Below, one piece after another: positions 7,593 to 15,355 of a DNA stretch of 35,646 nucleotides. Position 1 is the first letter of the stretch. Each line of letters starts with the position of its first letter. The position numbers and the translations under genes were made by a program. Below the pieces are notes generated by a model. That model was not told where the DNA came from and searched no databases. It saw nothing but the letters and a program-made list of their open reading frames with translations. This stretch comes from Planctomycetota bacterium (lineage in GTDB: Bacteria > Planctomycetota > Planctomycetia > Gemmatales > Gemmataceae). The stretch covers positions 1-35,646 of the forward strand of contig VGYC01000062.1 of assembly GCA_016873095.1 (NCBI GenBank). The letters are read 5' to 3'.

Positions 7593-8699
7593 ATGATGCA
7601 CGGCGACGACAAGAAGTACCTGCACCAGATCAGCCACAAGCGCATCGATCCGCCGCCGCTGGCCGGCGGCACGCCGCTCGTCGATATCGTCGAGGAGGCG
7701 TTCCTCTCTTACAACGGCGGCCGGCTGCGCGAGGCGTGCCGGCTGTTCGTCTCCAAGATGCTGGCCGACGACACCACGGTCGGCCTGTCGCTCAGCGGCG
7801 CCCTCACGCCGGCCGGCCTGGGCATGTCCTGCCTGGTGCCGCTCATCGAGGCCGGCTTCATCGACTGGATCGTCAGCACCGGGGCCAACCTTTACCACGA
7901 CACGCACTTCGCGCTGGGCATGGACCTGCATCAGTCCCGGCCGGGGCTGGACGACCTCAAGCTGCGCGAGCACCAGGTCATCCGCATCTACGACATCGTC
8001 TTCGACTACGAGAACCTGCTGGGCACCGACAAGTTCTTCCGCACGCTGTGCCGCGGCGAGGCGTTCCAGAAATCGCTGGGCACGGCCGAGTTTCATCACC
8101 TGGCGGGCAAGTATCTCGACGAGCGCGAGAAGGCCGGCGGCAAGAAGCGCAGCCTGTGGGCCGCGGCCCATCGCTGCGGCGTGCCCATCTTCACCTCGTC
8201 GCCCGGCGATAGCTCGATCGGCATGAACCTGGCCGCCTTGCAACTGGAAGGCTCGGCTTTGAAGATCGACCCGCTCCGCGACGTGAACCAGAGCGCGGCC
8301 ATCGTCTACGACGCCAAGAAAGCCGGCCGCAGCGCCGTCCTCATCCTCGGCGGCGGCTCCCCCAAGAACTTCATGCTGCAGACCGAGCCGCAGATCCAGG
8401 AAGTCCTGGGCCTCGAGGAGAGCGGCCACGACTACTTCCTGCAAGTGACGGATGCCCGCCCCGACACCGGCGGCCTCAGCGGCGCCACCCCGCAAGAAGC
8501 CATGACCTGGGGCAAGGTCGATCCCGAGCAACTCCCCGACACCGTCACCTGCTACCTGGATTCGACGGTCTTCCTGCCCATCTTCACGGTGTACGCGCTA
8601 TCGAAGCACGCCCCGCGCCCGCATCGCCGGCTCATGGACCGCTTGCCTGAGTTGACGAAGCAGCTCGAGGCAGATTACGCCGCACGGCAGCGCGAGTGA
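7593..8699 (+). CDS. Deoxyhypusine synthase-like protein
   Basis: This 368-aa member of the deoxyhypusine synthase family has an NAD-dependent aminobutyl-transferase fold that uses spermidine. Visible marks are LSLSGALTPAGLG, DWIVSTGANLYHD, ILGGGSPKNF, the TDARPDTGGLSGATPQEAMTWGKV segment and CYLDSTVFLPIF. The lysine of MTWGKV (about residue 308) matches the lysine that forms the enzyme-imine intermediate in human DHS. Bacteria have no eIF5A, so the product is probably a polyamine such as homospermidine, or an unknown acceptor is modified; this is inference. The start is one of two adjacent ATGs (7593, 7596), with no clear ribosome binding site. It stands alone on this strand. Confidence 0.9.
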   Translation: MMHGDDKKYLHQISHKRIDPPPLAGGTPLVDIVEEAFLSYNGGRLREACRLFVSKMLADDTTVGLSLSGALTPAGLGMSCLVPLIEAGFIDWIVSTGANLYHDTHFALGMDLHQSRPGLDDLKLREHQVIRIYDIVFDYENLLGTDKFFRTLCRGEAFQKSLGTAEFHHLAGKYLDEREKAGGKKRSLWAAAHRCGVPIFTSSPGDSSIGMNLAALQLEGSALKIDPLRDVNQSAAIVYDAKKAGRSAVLILGGGSPKNFMLQTEPQIQEVLGLEESGHDYFLQVTDARPDTGGLSGATPQEAMTWGKVDPEQLPDTVTCYLDSTVFLPIFTVYALSKHAPRPHRRLMDRLPELTKQLEADYAARQRE

Positions 8700-8746
8700 T
8701 GATTCAGACGAGCGTGCAAGCAGCTCGCTTGGCGGTTTCGCGCGCT

Positions 8747-8780
8747 GGGTGCCATGCTCACGGCCTTGCGTGAGCATGGC
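8747..8780. repeat. Palindromic repeat, copy 3
   Basis: GGGTGCCATGCTCACG, GCCTTG, CGTGAGCATGGC. It pairs as a hairpin and is nearly identical to copy 4 in opposite orientation 63 bases on. Both lie between the convergent genes ending at 8699 and 8907. Confidence 0.8.
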
Positions 8781-8842
8781 GAAGCCGCTGAAAACATTGC
8801 GATTGCACATGGAGCTTGGGACATCGCACGCCGCGTGGCCCA

Positions 8843-8877
8843 GCCATGCTCACGCAAAGCCGTGAGCATGGCACCCC
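8843..8877. repeat. Palindromic repeat, copy 4 (inverted)
   Basis: The reverse complement reads GGGGTGCCATGCTCACG, GCTTTG, CGTGAGCATGGC, matching copy 3 at all but one position. The head-to-head pair resembles the paired REP units (BIMEs) of enterobacteria. It may also act as a bidirectional terminator. Confidence 0.8.
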
Positions 8878-8906
8878 ACGCCAATGGCTGATAAATGGAA
8901 GCGAGC

Positions 8907-9530
8907 CTACGCTGCGCCCTCGCGCACGCTCGCCCCGTGCTCTTCCAGCAACGACCGATACCACTTCGCCGTCTGCTCGGCCCGGCCCGGCAGCGCCGTC
9001 GTGCCCCAGACCAGGGACAGCGTGCGGCGCGTGTCGGCAGCCGTCTTGGTGCGTTGAGCGTCCTTGACGGCGTTGGCGCATGGGCCATCGGCATCGAAGA
9101 GACAAAGAAGCCCGCTCAGGTCCATGCTCTGTCCGGATGCGTTGAAGACATAGGAAGCGCCCGCCGGCGCGATGGCGACCCGCAACGGTAGCCGGGCCCG
9201 GTCCAGGTCGATGACGCTGATCGGCAGGCCGCTGTGCAGCGACACGACGTTGCAGGCATCGACGGCCAGGTTGATGGGCCCGAGCGAGCCGTCGCCGGCG
9301 GCGCGCAGCAGGTACTCGGAGGCGGGCTTGCTGCGGCCGGTCGGCTTGAAGCCACCGGCCCGCAGCAGATTGCGGACGGCTTCGCGCACGCCGTCGTCGC
9401 TGTGCAAGGGGGCGGCCGCGTCGAGCGCGAGCATGCCCGACAGCGCCGCTGCCGGCATCTCTCCCAGAGGTCGCGGAAATTCGCTGACAAACGATTGCAA
9501 GTCCAGCAACGGATGTGCTTCGACGATCAT
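8907..9530 (-). CDS. B3/B4 domain-containing protein
   Basis: This 207-aa protein has a B3/B4 domain, the fold found in the phenylalanyl-tRNA synthetase beta subunit and in stand-alone proteins proposed to bind or edit tRNA or amino acids. The marks are RAGGFKPTGRSKPASEYLLRA followed by GPINLAVDACNVVSLHSGLPISVIDLD, then a basic AQRTKTAADTRRTLSLVWG near the C-terminus. ATG at 9528-9530 fits the family start and has an AGGGG-type site about 10 bases upstream; the longer upstream frame overlaps fahA. It starts 14 bases after the fumarylacetoacetase stop, so the two are probably co-transcribed. The cellular role is unknown. Confidence 0.8.
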   Translation of the reverse strand: MIVEAHPLLDLQSFVSEFPRPLGEMPAAALSGMLALDAAAPLHSDDGVREAVRNLLRAGGFKPTGRSKPASEYLLRAAGDGSLGPINLAVDACNVVSLHSGLPISVIDLDRARLPLRVAIAPAGASYVFNASGQSMDLSGLLCLFDADGPCANAVKDAQRTKTAADTRRTLSLVWGTTALPGRAEQTAKWYRSLLEEHGASVREGAA

Positions 9531-9544
9531 GCCTTGCCCCTGCT

Positions 9545-10861
9545 TCACGTCTCGACAGGCTCCACAGCGGGCAGAACTTGCGCCGTCGTCTCGCCGAAGC
9601 CGACGCGGTAGCCGTCGCCCTGGCACCAGCCGGTCAAGGTCACGCGATCACCGTCGTGGAGGTTGACGCGGCTTTCGCCGTTGCCGAGGCGGAGTGGTTT
9701 CGTCCCCTTCCAGGCCAGTTCCAGCATGCTGCCGTACGAGCCCGGATCGGGGCCGCTGATCGTTCCGGTGGCGAGCAGGTCGCCCGTGCGGAGGTTGCAG
9801 CCGCCGACGCTATGATGAGCCACCTGCTGGCACACGTTCCAGTACAGATGCCGGGCGTTCGTCCGGCAGATCGTTTGCGGCTCGGCCTGCGACGCGGCTT
9901 GCAGGCGCACTTCCAGATGAATGTCGTAGGACCAGTCGCCCGGCGAACGCAGATACGGAAACGGCGCCGGCTCCTGCTTCGGCCCGGCGACGCGGAACGG
10001 CGCCAGCGCCTCCAGCGGCACGACCCAGCACGAAATCGACGTGGCGAAGTTCTTGGCCAGGAATGGACCGAGCGGTTGATATTCCCACTTCTGGATGTCG
10101 CGGGCGCTCCAGTCGTTGACCAGGACCATGCCGAAGACATGCTCGGCGGCCCGGCCGATGGGGATGGGCCGGCCCAGTTCGTTGCCGGGACCGATGAAAA
10201 AGCCCATCTCCAGCTCGAAATCGAGGAAACGGCTGGGGCCGAAGACCGGCGGGGCCGCATCGTCCGGACGCGCTTGCCCGCATGGCCGGACAATGTCCAC
10301 GCCGCTGGGCACGATCGAGCTGGCTCGGCCATGATACGCCACCGGCAGGTGCAGCCAGTTCGGCATGAGGGCGTTGTCCGCGCCGCGCAGCATGACGCCG
10401 ACGTTGGTGGCGTGCTCGCGCGAGGAATAGAAGTCCGTGTAGTTCTCGATGCACGCCGGCAGCAGCATGCGGACCGCTGCACGCGTCACAAGCGCCTTGT
10501 CGCGCAGCGACCGGTCGTCGCGCAAGGTTCGCTCATCGGCCCTCAGCAACTGCGTGAGCCGTGCCCGCGCCTTGCGCCACGACTCGACCCCGAGCGCCAT
10601 GAACGCGTTGAGCGTCGTCTGCCCCGGCCCCAGCGCGCGGGCGAGCGCAGCGTCCGCCAGCAATCCCCGCTCCGCGAGCACGCTCAGGTCCAGGATCAGG
10701 TCGCCGATGGCGACGCCGATGCGCGGCACGTCATCGGCCTGCCGCTGAAAAACTCCGTACGGCAAGTTCTGGATCGGGAAATGTCCGTCGGGAGCAACCG
10801 GGACGAACGAGCGCAGCGTTGCATGGTCCAATGCAAATTCCATTGCTTGTTCAGCCGGCAT
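9545..10861 (-). CDS. fahA: Fumarylacetoacetase
   Basis: This 438-aa enzyme cleaves fumarylacetoacetate to fumarate and acetoacetate, the last step of tyrosine/homogentisate breakdown. Similarity to animal FAH is high throughout. By alignment with the mouse enzyme, the metal and catalytic residues are present: Asp143 and His150 (YTDFYSSREHATNVG), Glu216 and Glu218 (FELEM), Asp250 (NDWSARDIQKWEY). HHSVGGCNLRTGDLLATGTISG and GDGYRVGFG also match. GAGG lies 5 bases before the start. It sits 21 bases after the GH10-like gene and 14 before the B3/B4 gene. No other tyrosine-degradation gene is in the window. Confidence 0.96.
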   Translation of the reverse strand: MPAEQAMEFALDHATLRSFVPVAPDGHFPIQNLPYGVFQRQADDVPRIGVAIGDLILDLSVLAERGLLADAALARALGPGQTTLNAFMALGVESWRKARARLTQLLRADERTLRDDRSLRDKALVTRAAVRMLLPACIENYTDFYSSREHATNVGVMLRGADNALMPNWLHLPVAYHGRASSIVPSGVDIVRPCGQARPDDAAPPVFGPSRFLDFELEMGFFIGPGNELGRPIPIGRAAEHVFGMVLVNDWSARDIQKWEYQPLGPFLAKNFATSISCWVVPLEALAPFRVAGPKQEPAPFPYLRSPGDWSYDIHLEVRLQAASQAEPQTICRTNARHLYWNVCQQVAHHSVGGCNLRTGDLLATGTISGPDPGSYGSMLELAWKGTKPLRLGNGESRVNLHDGDRVTLTGWCQGDGYRVGFGETTAQVLPAVEPVET

Positions 10862-10882
10862 GACATCCTCACGATGGCATCG

Positions 10883-12391
10883 TCACACGCGCAGCTGCTG
10901 CTGCCGGAGTCGCGCGAGCGGCGCCAGTGCCGGCTTGATGTTGCCCTGGGCATCGACGAGACCGGCGTGCGGAAATAGATGCGGCTCGGCATCCGACCAG
11001 TGCACCCATTGCACGGCCTGGACGCTCGGCTTGCACAGCGCGAGGGTGGCAAAGTCCGCGGCCCACTCCGCCTGCACTTCGGGCGTGAAACCGCCTCGCC
11101 AGTGTCCTGCCGATAGCCGCATGTCCGGATCCGCCAGCGGGTCGGGCCCCGGTTGCGACGGGTAGCCGAGCGTGATTTGCAACGGCACGCCCAGCATGGA
11201 ATACAGGTCGATGAGCCGGGAAAATTCGAGCGTATCCCGGCAGTAGCTGCCGCGCGGACCGCAACCCATGACGACCTCCAGGTCGAGGCTGGCCGGTCTC
11301 ATCCCGGATCGCAACAGGTTATCGACGAAGAGAAATGGTGAATTGCAATCATTCTGCGTGGCCAGATACTCGCCCCAGGGCTGGGCGACGCTGACGATGA
11401 ACTGCAGGTCGGCATCGACGTGGTGGGCGCACTCGAAGAGTCGCATCGTCAGCCACAGGAGTTCATCGTCGCTGCGGCCGAGCACCTGCGAATAGTTGCA
11501 TGCCGAAGCGAGCTGCCAGACGGGAATGCGGCCGCGATAGCGACGCAGCGCCGCGTCCGCGAAGCAGCACAGCGCGCTGGCCAGGCTGCTCGAGTCCAGT
11601 TCGTGCTGCCAGAGCCAATCCGGCAGACTTGGCCCGGAGAAGTCGACCAGCGGCCCTCCCAGCACCGGAACCCCGCACCCCTGCGCCCAGTGCAGCAGGC
11701 GATCGATCTCATCCCAGCAGAACTCGCCTTCCGACGGCTCGATCCGATTCCAGGGAAAGGGAATCATGACGGCATTGAAAGCTCGCTTGAGTTCCGCGGC
11801 GGCGGCCTCGGCGGGAGGCGTCAAACCCAGCCGGCACAGCAGCAGCGTATCAAGCCGGGGCTGCCGTTCGTGCCGCAAGCGAAAGACCTGGTTGGTGTAG
11901 GTCGCCACCAGGTGTTCCGCGGCGCGATAGCAGTCGCCCAGGACGCGCTCGGCAGCGGCGCTGTCCGGCTCGACGGCGTCGAGCGTGCTGACCCGGCCGA
12001 AGCCACGCGTGGCCTGGCGGATCAGCGCGTCAAGCTCGGGAGTCGATTCCAGGCCGCCCATGCCCCAGTCCGAGGCCTGGCCGCGCACCTGGTTGAGCTT
12101 GCCGCGCACGAGTTCGAGAGCGAGCTGATAGGGCCGATCCCGCTCCATCAACGATGCGGTTCGCGCCATGACTTGCCCGGCGCCCTCCACGTTCCAGGGC
12201 ACGAGCACATTGCCGCTCTCTTCCTGCGAGCGGACCACGGCCATCTCGCCAGGTTGAAAGCTCAGTTCGGCGGGAAACGGCATGTTGTCCTGGCCGCCCG
12301 CGACGCAGGTCAGTTCCAGTTCCTGTAGTTCGTCCGCGGACAGGCGGGTAGGCAGTTGGAATCTCATCGTGCCCGTGTTTGCGAGTGACAT
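10883..12391 (-). CDS. GH10-like protein lacking the catalytic glutamates
   Basis: This 502-aa protein has a C-terminal half (about residues 195-500) that follows the glycoside hydrolase family 10 TIM barrel: FNAVMIPFPWNRIEPSEGEFCWDEIDRLLHWAQGCGVPVLGGPLVDF (205-251) and LIDLYSMLGVPLQITLGYPS (393-412). Where GH10 xylanases have WDVVNEA with the acid/base Glu, this has WQLASAC (Ala297). Where they have ITELD with the nucleophile Glu, this has ITLGY (Leu408). It should therefore not be a working retaining xylanase. The N-terminal 190 residues may be a carbohydrate-binding-like region that I cannot name. No signal peptide is evident. It lies 21 bases before fahA on the same strand. Confidence 0.7.
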   Translation of the reverse strand: MSLANTGTMRFQLPTRLSADELQELELTCVAGGQDNMPFPAELSFQPGEMAVVRSQEESGNVLVPWNVEGAGQVMARTASLMERDRPYQLALELVRGKLNQVRGQASDWGMGGLESTPELDALIRQATRGFGRVSTLDAVEPDSAAAERVLGDCYRAAEHLVATYTNQVFRLRHERQPRLDTLLLCRLGLTPPAEAAAAELKRAFNAVMIPFPWNRIEPSEGEFCWDEIDRLLHWAQGCGVPVLGGPLVDFSGPSLPDWLWQHELDSSSLASALCCFADAALRRYRGRIPVWQLASACNYSQVLGRSDDELLWLTMRLFECAHHVDADLQFIVSVAQPWGEYLATQNDCNSPFLFVDNLLRSGMRPASLDLEVVMGCGPRGSYCRDTLEFSRLIDLYSMLGVPLQITLGYPSQPGPDPLADPDMRLSAGHWRGGFTPEVQAEWAADFATLALCKPSVQAVQWVHWSDAEPHLFPHAGLVDAQGNIKPALAPLARLRQQQLRV

Positions 12392-12484
12392 TTCACTACC
12401 CGAGATTTAACCACACCGCGACGGCGCTGAACAGCAGAAAATCGATTTGTTTGAAGTGCCAGCGCGACGGCCCTTGACCGCCAG

Positions 12485-12943
12485 TTACGCGAGTCGGCGG
12501 CGGCGGCAAGCCTCTTGATACGTGGCCTCGAAATCAACGGGCACGAACAGATCGCCGCTCAACCGTAACGGCAAGGTTGGCAGGGCGTCGCCGAGGCCGA
12601 AACTTGCCGGCCAGACGTCGATCTCCGGGCGCTCCTCGCGCCGTACCGGGCGGTAGGCAACGGCGTACAAAGCCGCATCGTCCGTAAGTTCCTGTTCGAC
12701 GATGGCGTTCATGAGCCGAACCGTCTCGTTATGTAGGTTCGCACGCCGGTTCGTGACCACGTCGATGATGATGAGGCTGACTCCCTGGTACAGATAGCTG
12801 GCGCACCTGGCGGCAAAGGCACGCCGCTCCTCGGGTCGATCCTTGTTGCCGGGGCTGACCAGTTCAATGGCGCCGACCAGCGTCAGCCCGCTGGTCGTCG
12901 AGAACACGCGGACCTCGAAAGATTCCGGAAACACAGCCGGCAT
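12485..12943 (-). pseudogene. DUF4058 family gene, 5'-truncated
   Basis: The 152-aa frame holds the conserved second half of planctomycete DUF4058 proteins: EVRVFSTTSGLTLVGAIELVSPGNKDRPEERRAFAARCASYL, IIDVVTNRRANLHNE, YAVAYRPVRRE and LFVPVDFEATYQEACRRRRL. Full members have roughly 100 more N-terminal residues. In-frame family-like sequence (ATATQALAAWAPPAAAFTM) continues upstream of the first ATG to about 13000 and stops where the ketosynthase gene ends. The 5' part was therefore lost, apparently at the junction with that gene. A shortened protein from ATG 12943 is possible, but no convincing ribosome binding site is seen. The function of DUF4058 is unknown. Confidence 0.75.
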
Positions 12944-13010
12944 CGTGAAGGCCGCCGCCGGCGGGGCCCAGGCCGCAAGCGCTTGCGTCGCAGTCGCTTC
13001 GTGGCGCGGG

Positions 13011-14231
13011 TCACGCAGCCGTCAGTACGATGGAGGTGTTGCTGCCGCCGAAGCCGAAGGAATTGGAGAGCGCCGCCTTTACCTGCCGCTCCTGGGCCAC
13101 GTGCGGCACGTGACAGAGGTTGCATGCCGGATCGGGATTGTCGAGATTGATGGTTGGCGGCACGGCGCGGTGCTGCAGCGCCGCCAGACAGGCGAGCGCC
13201 TCGACCGCGGCCGCAGCCGTCAACAGATGTCCGGTCATGCTCTTGGTCGAGCTGACCGGCAAGTGCGGCAGCTGCTCCTGGAAGACCACCTTCAGGGCAC
13301 GCACCTCGGCGGCATCGCCGACGGGCGTGCTGGTGGCGTGTGCATTGACGTAATCGACATCGACGGGATTGAGGCCGGCGTCGGCGAGGGCCTGTTCCAT
13401 CGCCTGCACTGCCGGGGCAGGATCCGGGCTTGGGATGACCATGTTGTGGGCGTCGCTGGTGATGCCGCAGCCGGCCAGGCAGCCGTATGCCCTGGCCGTG
13501 CGTGCGCGGGCGTCTTCGGCTCGTTCGAGGACGAACATGGCGCCCCCTTCGCTCATGACGAAGCCGTCGCGGTCCACGTCAAACGGCCGCGAGGCCCGGG
13601 CCGGCTCGTCGTTGCGTCGTGACAGAGCGCGCAGGTTGCCGAAGCCGGCAAGGCACAGCGGTGTCACGGCCATGTCACAGGCGCCCGCCAGGCAGAGATC
13701 AACCCAGCCCATCTGCAGCCAGCGCCGCGCCAGCGCCAGGGCGATGTTGCCGCTGGCACAGGCGGCGGAGATGCCGATGGCCGGGCCGGACAGATGCAGT
13801 CTTTGCCGCAAGCTCGCCGCCGCCGGCTCCATGTCGGCATTGATCTCGAAGATGCGGCGGCCTCCCCGGCAACGATCGACTTCCCACAGGTTCAGCCACT
13901 CCGCTGCCGTCCCCAGGATCAGGCCGATGCGCCGGTCCGATCGCTCCGGCCGACAACCGGCGTCGGCGAGCGCCGAGGCCGCGCACCACAGCGCCAGGCG
14001 ATCCAGCGGCGCGAGCCGGTCAAAGTCGCGGCGCTCGTGGCCGGCCGGGCACGGAACGTCCGCAACCAGGCCGGCGATCTGCGAAGGATGCTCGCCGACC
14101 GCAAATCGGCTGACACGCTCGATGCCGCTGCGCCCGGCCAGCAGACCCTCGGCAATCTCGGCAAACGAATGTCCCAGTGGCGTGGCGGCGCCGACGCCGG
14201 TGATCCAGATGTCGTCGTGCCCGCTCAACAT
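13011..14231 (-). CDS. Beta-ketoacyl-ACP synthase, FabF/KAS II type
   Basis: This 406-aa condensing enzyme joins an acyl chain to malonyl-ACP with loss of CO2. The full Cys-His-His set is present: Cys158 in SAACASGN, His298 in NAHATSTPVGD, His335 in KSMTGHLLTAAAAVEA (with Lys330). The GFGGSNTSIVL C-terminus is typical. Its ATG overlaps the stop of the preceding ketosynthase-like gene by 7 bases (14225-14231), which points to coupled translation and a heterodimer. Pairing with a Cys-less partner and an alpha-oxoamine synthase nearby makes a specialised lipid or polyketide role likelier than housekeeping fatty-acid synthesis; this is inference. Confidence 0.93.
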   Translation of the reverse strand: MLSGHDDIWITGVGAATPLGHSFAEIAEGLLAGRSGIERVSRFAVGEHPSQIAGLVADVPCPAGHERRDFDRLAPLDRLALWCAASALADAGCRPERSDRRIGLILGTAAEWLNLWEVDRCRGGRRIFEINADMEPAAASLRQRLHLSGPAIGISAACASGNIALALARRWLQMGWVDLCLAGACDMAVTPLCLAGFGNLRALSRRNDEPARASRPFDVDRDGFVMSEGGAMFVLERAEDARARTARAYGCLAGCGITSDAHNMVIPSPDPAPAVQAMEQALADAGLNPVDVDYVNAHATSTPVGDAAEVRALKVVFQEQLPHLPVSSTKSMTGHLLTAAAAVEALACLAALQHRAVPPTINLDNPDPACNLCHVPHVAQERQVKAALSNSFGFGGSNTSIVLTAA

Positions 14232-15094
14232 GGACTCTCCGCGTCTTCACGCAGCAAGCGCAGCCAGCCGCTCGTCCCCAGCCGCCAGCTGCCGCGACAC
14301 TCTTCGTGCGCAAAGGCTTCGATCAGGTCGCCCACATCGCACAGGGACCCGCAACCATGCATGTCCGCAGGGATCGTGTCAACGGGCATCGCGTTCGCGG
14401 TCACCCCGACGCGCGAATGCTCCGGGCATATCTGCAGGCTGAGCCCGATGGACGAGGTCCGGCCGGGTATCAGTGCCAGCGCCAGGGCACGACAATCCGG
14501 TTCGGGCTCGCATTTGCTTGCTGGCTCAGCGCGATCGACCGGAATGAACTCGCGCTCGTGATCGGTCAGCACCAACCAGATTCCTGGAATCCCCGGCAGC
14601 GCGAGCAGGCTGGCGGCAGCGAGCACGGCCTCGACGACCGCACCGGGCGCGCCGCCCACGCCGAAGTTTGGGCCATGAATGCGCAAGGACTGGCTGATGG
14701 TCCCGGAGACGGCGTGCAAGGACTGGTGCGGTATCAGGTGCGGCGAGATGCCCCAGGCGCCTTCGACGGCAAAGCGTGCCAGGGCGTCGGCCATGCCGCT
14801 GCGGCCAAGAAAGGTCGGCGCCGCGATCACGCCCCAGTGCCGCTGCTCCACACGGGCAAGGTCGAAGTTGTAGATCGCCTGGTATACCGCCGCCAGGCCG
14901 GCGACGGTCTGCTTTTCGGCGTGCTTGAGGAAGCCGGCGGGCAACGGCGTGCCCGGCGCAGCCACCGGGTTACGTCGCAGCGTTTCCAGCAATTCCGAGC
15001 CGCCGCGGATGATGCCGAAGCCCGCCACGGAGCACGTTACCGCCGAGCGCAAGGGCGCCTGCAAACCAAGGACTGAGGCATCGCGATGCTGCAA
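14225..15094 (-). CDS. Ketosynthase-like, chain-length-factor-type partner without active-site Cys
   Basis: This 289-aa protein has a thiolase-like first half: VAGFGIIRGG, HWGVIAAPTFLG, SLHAVSGTISQSLRIHGPNFGVGGAPGAVVEAVLAAASLLALPGIPGIWLVLTD. At the nucleophile elbow, where FabF has ATACTSG, this has GGAPGA, with no cysteine. The C-terminal thiolase half is much reduced compared with the roughly 400 aa of a full synthase. This is the pattern of chain-length factors, which bind a ketosynthase and set product length. The start is TTG 15094, chosen because AAGGAAG lies 6 bases upstream. It overlaps the ketosynthase gene by 7 bases. Confidence 0.75.
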   Translation of the reverse strand: MQHRDASVLGLQAPLRSAVTCSVAGFGIIRGGSELLETLRRNPVAAPGTPLPAGFLKHAEKQTVAGLAAVYQAIYNFDLARVEQRHWGVIAAPTFLGRSGMADALARFAVEGAWGISPHLIPHQSLHAVSGTISQSLRIHGPNFGVGGAPGAVVEAVLAAASLLALPGIPGIWLVLTDHEREFIPVDRAEPASKCEPEPDCRALALALIPGRTSSIGLSLQICPEHSRVGVTANAMPVDTIPADMHGCGSLCDVGDLIEAFAHEECRGSWRLGTSGWLRLLREDAESPC

Positions 15095-15100
15095 CGACGG

Positions 15101-15107
15101 CTTCCTT
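15101..15107 (-). promoter_or_regulatory. Ribosome binding site that fixes a TTG start
   Basis: On the minus strand AAGGAAG sits 6 bases before TTG 15094-15092. No in-frame ATG lies close by, so this site decides the start of the ketosynthase-like gene. Confidence 0.55.
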
Positions 15108-15355
15108 TCCGACGGCTCTCAAGCTGCGGACTCTGCGCAATCTGCGAATGCGCGGTTGCAGGCTTGACCTCCAGCCTCGAAATCACCACACGTAGATATC
15201 GCAGGTACGCCAAAATGTCAATCCGACCGTGAAGGTCGCGGGATGCCTTGTTTCCGCCCTGCCATTTTGGTCTTATCTTGTCGCCAGGTATGGGCGCAGG
15301 CCGCCCTCGCTGGCGCTTCGGGCTCAGGGCTTTGCCTGGAACTTTCGAGCGGCCG
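15108..15355. other. Divergent intergenic region of the ketosynthase and oxoamine synthase genes
   Basis: About 250 bp separate the two divergent starts. It contains an inverted pair, CCAAAATG (15210-15217) and CATTTTGG (15263-15270), with AT-rich sequence around it (TTATCTTG). This could be an operator for both directions. Further right, CCTCGCTGGCGCTTCGGGCT (about 15303-15330) resembles an intergenic repeat that I associate with planctomycete genomes, but there is no second copy in this window. No clear -35/-10 pair is seen. Confidence 0.35.

Noticed and set aside
9515-10978. 487-codon plus-strand frame
   Set aside because: Antisense to fumarylacetoacetase, whose identity is certain.
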